From Prevotella sp. (GTDB taxonomy: Bacteria; Bacteroidota; Bacteroidia; Bacteroidales; Bacteroidaceae): a stretch of DNA of 17,192 nt. Shown one piece after another: positions 14,901-17,192 of this stretch. Position 1 is the first letter of the stretch, and every line of letters begins with the position of its first letter. The notes under the pieces were generated by a model, which had not been told where the DNA came from, ran no database searches, and was given only the letters and a program-made list of their open reading frames with translations. The translations under genes were made by a program, and so were the position numbers. The stretch lies in assembly GCA_021204565.1 (NCBI GenBank), contig JAJPZE010000039.1, positions 1 through 17,192 on the forward strand, read 5' to 3'.

Positions 14901-17173
14901 GTGTCGTCTAATGAGAAGACAATGAATTTCGTCTCCAAAGTGTCGCTCGCGCAAGTCGCTTTAAGAGTATGAAGACCGGAGAAGAGACCGTTCAGTGTCA
15001 GCTCTGCCGGCGTATTGGTCGGAACGGAGACGGCTTCGCCGCCGTCAATGGCGTAGCTGACTGTCTCGTCGAGTTTGTCTCCCGCGCTGTTGGTATAGAT
15101 GAACGAGAAGGCTTCTGCCCGCTCCCGGCATTGCCGCTCCTCAAATCCGTCGAGACCGAAGTACGTCGCACGGTCGCTGATAAGGTAGCTGCTCTGTGCC
15201 GCGTGCGTCTCTCCCGACGCGCTTGTCGCCTCTACGGAGAGGACGACACGTGCGAAACGGCTGCCCTTCTTCGTACCCGGCGGGAAACATACGGGCACCT
15301 TTACCGTGAACACTCCGTCGGAGGCAGTGGTCGTAACGCCGCTTCCCGTCTCGCTTCCGCTCCGCTCCGACACTCTCCACCAATAGCTCTCTTCCGTTCG
15401 AACCTTATATCTGACCGTCGCATTCCCCACCGGCACGCCGCTGTAAGCCGTCGTCCTGCCCGAGACGAGGATAGTGTCCCCGTCCTTATACGGCTTGTCG
15501 AGAGGGTCAATATCTACGGTGAAGGTCGGACGTTTGTATTCTTCGACGCGAAACGAAACGCTGTTCGACGTGCCCGCCGCCATGCTCGTTTTCAATCGGA
15601 AATATCCCGTCGGCGCGTCGGACGGCAACGCAAGCTCCGCCGCGGCTACGCCCCACTCGTCCGTAACCACTGCCTGAGAGCCGTACTCCTTCCCTTTCGC
15701 GTCGGTCAGGACAAACGTTACGTCCGCGCCGCCTCTAACCTCCCAATGCTCCTGATCGTACGCCGTATACGCCAAGACCGACGCCTTAACCGTCTGTCCG
15801 GGGCGATATACCGAGCGGTCGGTATATGTCTTGAGCACCGTCCGAAGAGTTTCCTCTTTCTTCGAAGACGCAAGATAGGTTCTGCGGCTTATGCTCTGCC
15901 AGGGAAATGCCTTATCGTCGGCAGTGGTCAACCGGTACTCTGCCGGGGGAAGAGTCGACGAGTAAACTATCTCGCCGTCGCTTTCCGTCCTCAGCGTCCG
16001 CTCGTCTTCAACCCGACGGCCGTCTTTCCAATCGCGGAATTTAATATGTATATCCGCGCCCGGCAAAGGCGCGCCCGTCGTCGCATCTACGGCTATAAGA
16101 CGCATCCGCCCCTCTGTCAGACCCATATCGATTAGCCGCAGGTTAGTGATATTGAGCATCACGCGCTCCGTCGGCACACCGCTGCCCTCGGCGGAGAACT
16201 CTACAAGATAAACACCGACAGGCAGCGGGGCAATCGTCAGCGTATCCCGTATCTCCCTATACTCCGGCAAACCGTACCAGACACGCCTGTCCGTGGCGAC
16301 GGGCTTCTCCGATTTCTTCAGGCTCAAAGCTTTGTAATCGTCGGCGTTGTTCGGGTCGTAAGTCTCGTCGCCGTTGATGTCTACGCGATACACATTCATC
16401 GTCAGGCTTTGCAAATTGATAACCGACGTAACGTCGACCGTTATCTCGCGACCCGGTATAGCCACGGTCCGGTCAATAGAGACATGAAACGACGGCAGGG
16501 TAATCCGCCGCCGGGCGTTCTTCAAAACAGCCATCCGCTCCCAGCCGGGCCAACGTATGAGGGCATAATCGATAAACTCCACCTTCTCGCGGGCAGACAC
16601 GTCGGGAGACGCATCCATAACGTTGAAATGCTCTATCGCAACCTCGCCCGCCGCGTCGAGGTCGGAATACTCGTGTATGAGCGAATCCAACCGCGCGAGA
16701 TACGTCGACTTTTTCGGCTCTTCATATCCCGGACGCTCGCTCCTGAGCTTATATAATGACGCCAAGCACGCCGCCGCACGATTGCCCGCCGCAGTGTAAT
16801 AATCCGTCATAACCTGATAATCCTCCGCCTCAAACGCTATCAGATGGAGCAAATCCGAGCCGAAGATGAGCGACGTATTCCCCTCTACGGCTAAGGGCGA
16901 AAAGGTCTTTGCCCGCGTGCGAGCCAACAGCGCGGGGTCGGCGAGCGCCTTTGCAAAGTATTCTTTCGCCGTCTGTTGCCGCTCTTCATCCGGCATATCG
17001 AGACCGGCGAAGCCCGTTCGGCAGATGCTCCCGAGCGTGGCGAACCACACCGCGCGCAACGCTTTGTCCTCCGCCGCCTCCGCTTCGGCGGCGTAACGGA
17101 CCACGAGCGGGGCAAGCGAATCCGGCTCTACCTCCCCCTTTATGCTAATGTCGGGCAGCGACGCTTTCAGCAA
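11960..17173 (-). CDS. Alpha-2-macroglobulin family protein, 5' end missing or disrupted
   Basis: At least 1737 residues. An N-terminal helical part (1-230, rich in Ala, Glu and Leu) is followed by macroglobulin beta-sandwich domains. Within these are an MG-type segment with SVYRPGQTVKA beginning near residue 454, the A2M domain around TTWRVLSLAHD (near 1045) with TIQPNMPRFIREGD, and an alpha-barrel-like region after about 1220. The C-terminal domain ends with EYYVDREGSYRSG. Such proteins sit in the periplasm or at the outer membrane and are proposed to trap proteases. The thioester motif CxEQ is absent; the expected place reads VVSTPDDDNAIS (near 1227-1238). No signal peptide is present: the frame starts at a TTG at 17173, and an in-frame TAG lies at 17188-17186, five codons upstream. 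It is followed closely by DUF1573 and ispH. Confidence 0.88.
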   Translation of the reverse strand: MLKASLPDISIKGEVEPDSLAPLVVRYAAEAEAAEDKALRAVWFATLGSICRTGFAGLDMPDEERQQTAKEYFAKALADPALLARTRAKTFSPLAVEGNTSLIFGSDLLHLIAFEAEDYQVMTDYYTAAGNRAAACLASLYKLRSERPGYEEPKKSTYLARLDSLIHEYSDLDAAGEVAIEHFNVMDASPDVSAREKVEFIDYALIRWPGWERMAVLKNARRRITLPSFHVSIDRTVAIPGREITVDVTSVINLQSLTMNVYRVDINGDETYDPNNADDYKALSLKKSEKPVATDRRVWYGLPEYREIRDTLTIAPLPVGVYLVEFSAEGSGVPTERVMLNITNLRLIDMGLTEGRMRLIAVDATTGAPLPGADIHIKFRDWKDGRRVEDERTLRTESDGEIVYSSTLPPAEYRLTTADDKAFPWQSISRRTYLASSKKEETLRTVLKTYTDRSVYRPGQTVKASVLAYTAYDQEHWEVRGGADVTFVLTDAKGKEYGSQAVVTDEWGVAAAELALPSDAPTGYFRLKTSMAAGTSNSVSFRVEEYKRPTFTVDIDPLDKPYKDGDTILVSGRTTAYSGVPVGNATVRYKVRTEESYWWRVSERSGSETGSGVTTTASDGVFTVKVPVCFPPGTKKGSRFARVVLSVEATSASGETHAAQSSYLISDRATYFGLDGFEERQCRERAEAFSFIYTNSAGDKLDETVSYAIDGGEAVSVPTNTPAELTLNGLFSGLHTLKATCASDTLETKFIVFSLDDTSVPVDTAAWYYSTCGGQSRYQMKAGEAEYIQFGSNRTGQTVFFTVLTADSVLESGRVTINNELRLRKVEYKEEWGDGVAIRYSWVCGGGLYTFSESLSRPVKDCSLNIELNTFRDRLVPGEPEEWTFTVSRSDGRPARAQIMAVMYDKSLDAIYPHSWQLNHTPYYTAPVVYQGAAYNRGAKHLYGEQGIRYSSVPALLFWRFDLPAFTESVLYGYDFASTPLSARSRGIETALYSGGEADDSEETFAPESVSIRENLEETAFFMPQITTDKSGSAKIKFTLPESLTTWRVLSLAHDKEMNTGALQRELSAQKTLTIQPNMPRFIREGDEAQLSAVVTNTSGETCDVRATVTLIDPAADASVFEASAACVVKAESNASVTFFLPSDLAANVYTCVVKAETDGLSDGEQNLLPVLSASADVVSTRAFTQTAPGEKTIDLAPLYGEGATNETLTAEYTDNPAWLLLDALPVVSTPDDDNAISLAAALYAARLTEKITEQLPEGTLAGHEQTVSADRIAVQLKSLQNADGSFSWYKGMPPSDYVSLFVAETLARGKHTHLPMTDEAVLERTMEYLDSRVADDVNAMRRAEKDSLETMPSEETMHYLYAQTLIGDTLASPSSGCTRREKQASHSFARTLTGTAKDNARYLLRCLKGHSRDLTIYGKARMAYIFSAHPELTDTGEAALLLESVRQYITTDETSGSYFPTSKARYSWRDYKIPTQVAAIEAFQTLAPDSTELIGGLQQWLLGEKRTQVWDTPVNSAEAVYAFFDGCQGFAFGALEAASNPERLGTPTRLFLDGKEIKNDGQRTGSAKFSRTLTGRFGEFKATKTTANTSWGAVKINYSQPLEDIRSDGEALSIRREILDAEGGELSDYPTAGQRVRVRITVVSARDLDFVEITDNRPACLEPANQLSGYSSGGYVRCLDTKTVVSFDKLPKGKHVVETEYYVDREGSYRSGIATVACAYAPEYQGREASYTLEVK

Positions 17174-17192
17174 ATGACCGGAATCCTAGGCA

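Noticed and set aside
14969..16135. 388-codon plus-strand ORF opposite the macroglobulin gene
   Set aside because: It is arginine-rich and has no recognisable motif. Long antisense frames are expected opposite a GC-rich gene.
17186..17188. TAG reassigned as a sense codon
   Set aside because: About 5000 codons in the window contain no internal TAG, so one TAG at the window edge is better explained by truncation, mutation or sequencing error.

Overview
The window looks like a piece of a Bacteroidota (most likely Bacteroidales) chromosome of moderately high GC content. The evidence is the family make-up: a Bacteroidetes-type ParE, a DUF1573 protein, a very large bacterial alpha-2-macroglobulin, a YbeY whose third metal ligand is Asp, and a PAP2 phosphatase carrying an outer-membrane barrel. 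Start sites mostly lack strong Shine-Dalgarno sequences, and the one clear promoter has the Bacteroidetes -33/-7 form. Every gene is on the minus strand, so transcription runs from high to low coordinates.

Region 1 (17192 to 10009) is one gene group. A truncated or 5'-incomplete alpha-2-macroglobulin gene is followed two bases later by a secreted DUF1573 protein, which overlaps ispH (isoprenoid biosynthesis) by four bases. A 114-base gap follows, and it holds a Bacteroidetes-style promoter at 9917-9948.

Region 2 (9894 to 514) reads as one long operon driven by that promoter: GNAT-like acyltransferase, a 40-codon small ORF made by tandem duplication of the acyltransferase tail, parE, a CtpA-type S41 protease, a Fur-family regulator, ruvB, coaD, ybeY, and a phytase-like/PAP2/beta-barrel fusion. 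Neighbouring genes overlap by 1-23 bases or are at most 18 bases apart, so translational coupling is likely throughout. The cargo is mostly housekeeping (chromosome decatenation, recombination, CoA synthesis, ribosome maturation) with two envelope proteins and one metal-type regulator.

Region 3 (1 to 513) has no convincing gene. It holds at least three copies of a hairpin-rich repeat in alternating orientation. The copies share a stem-loop with a TTCA loop and flanking short stems with three-base loops. A small direct repeat lies between two of the copies. This resembles a REP/BIME-like or MITE-like element family and is, with the duplicated-tail small ORF, the most unusual content of the window. 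No CRISPR array, tRNA, rRNA, insertion sequence or defence system was recognised.
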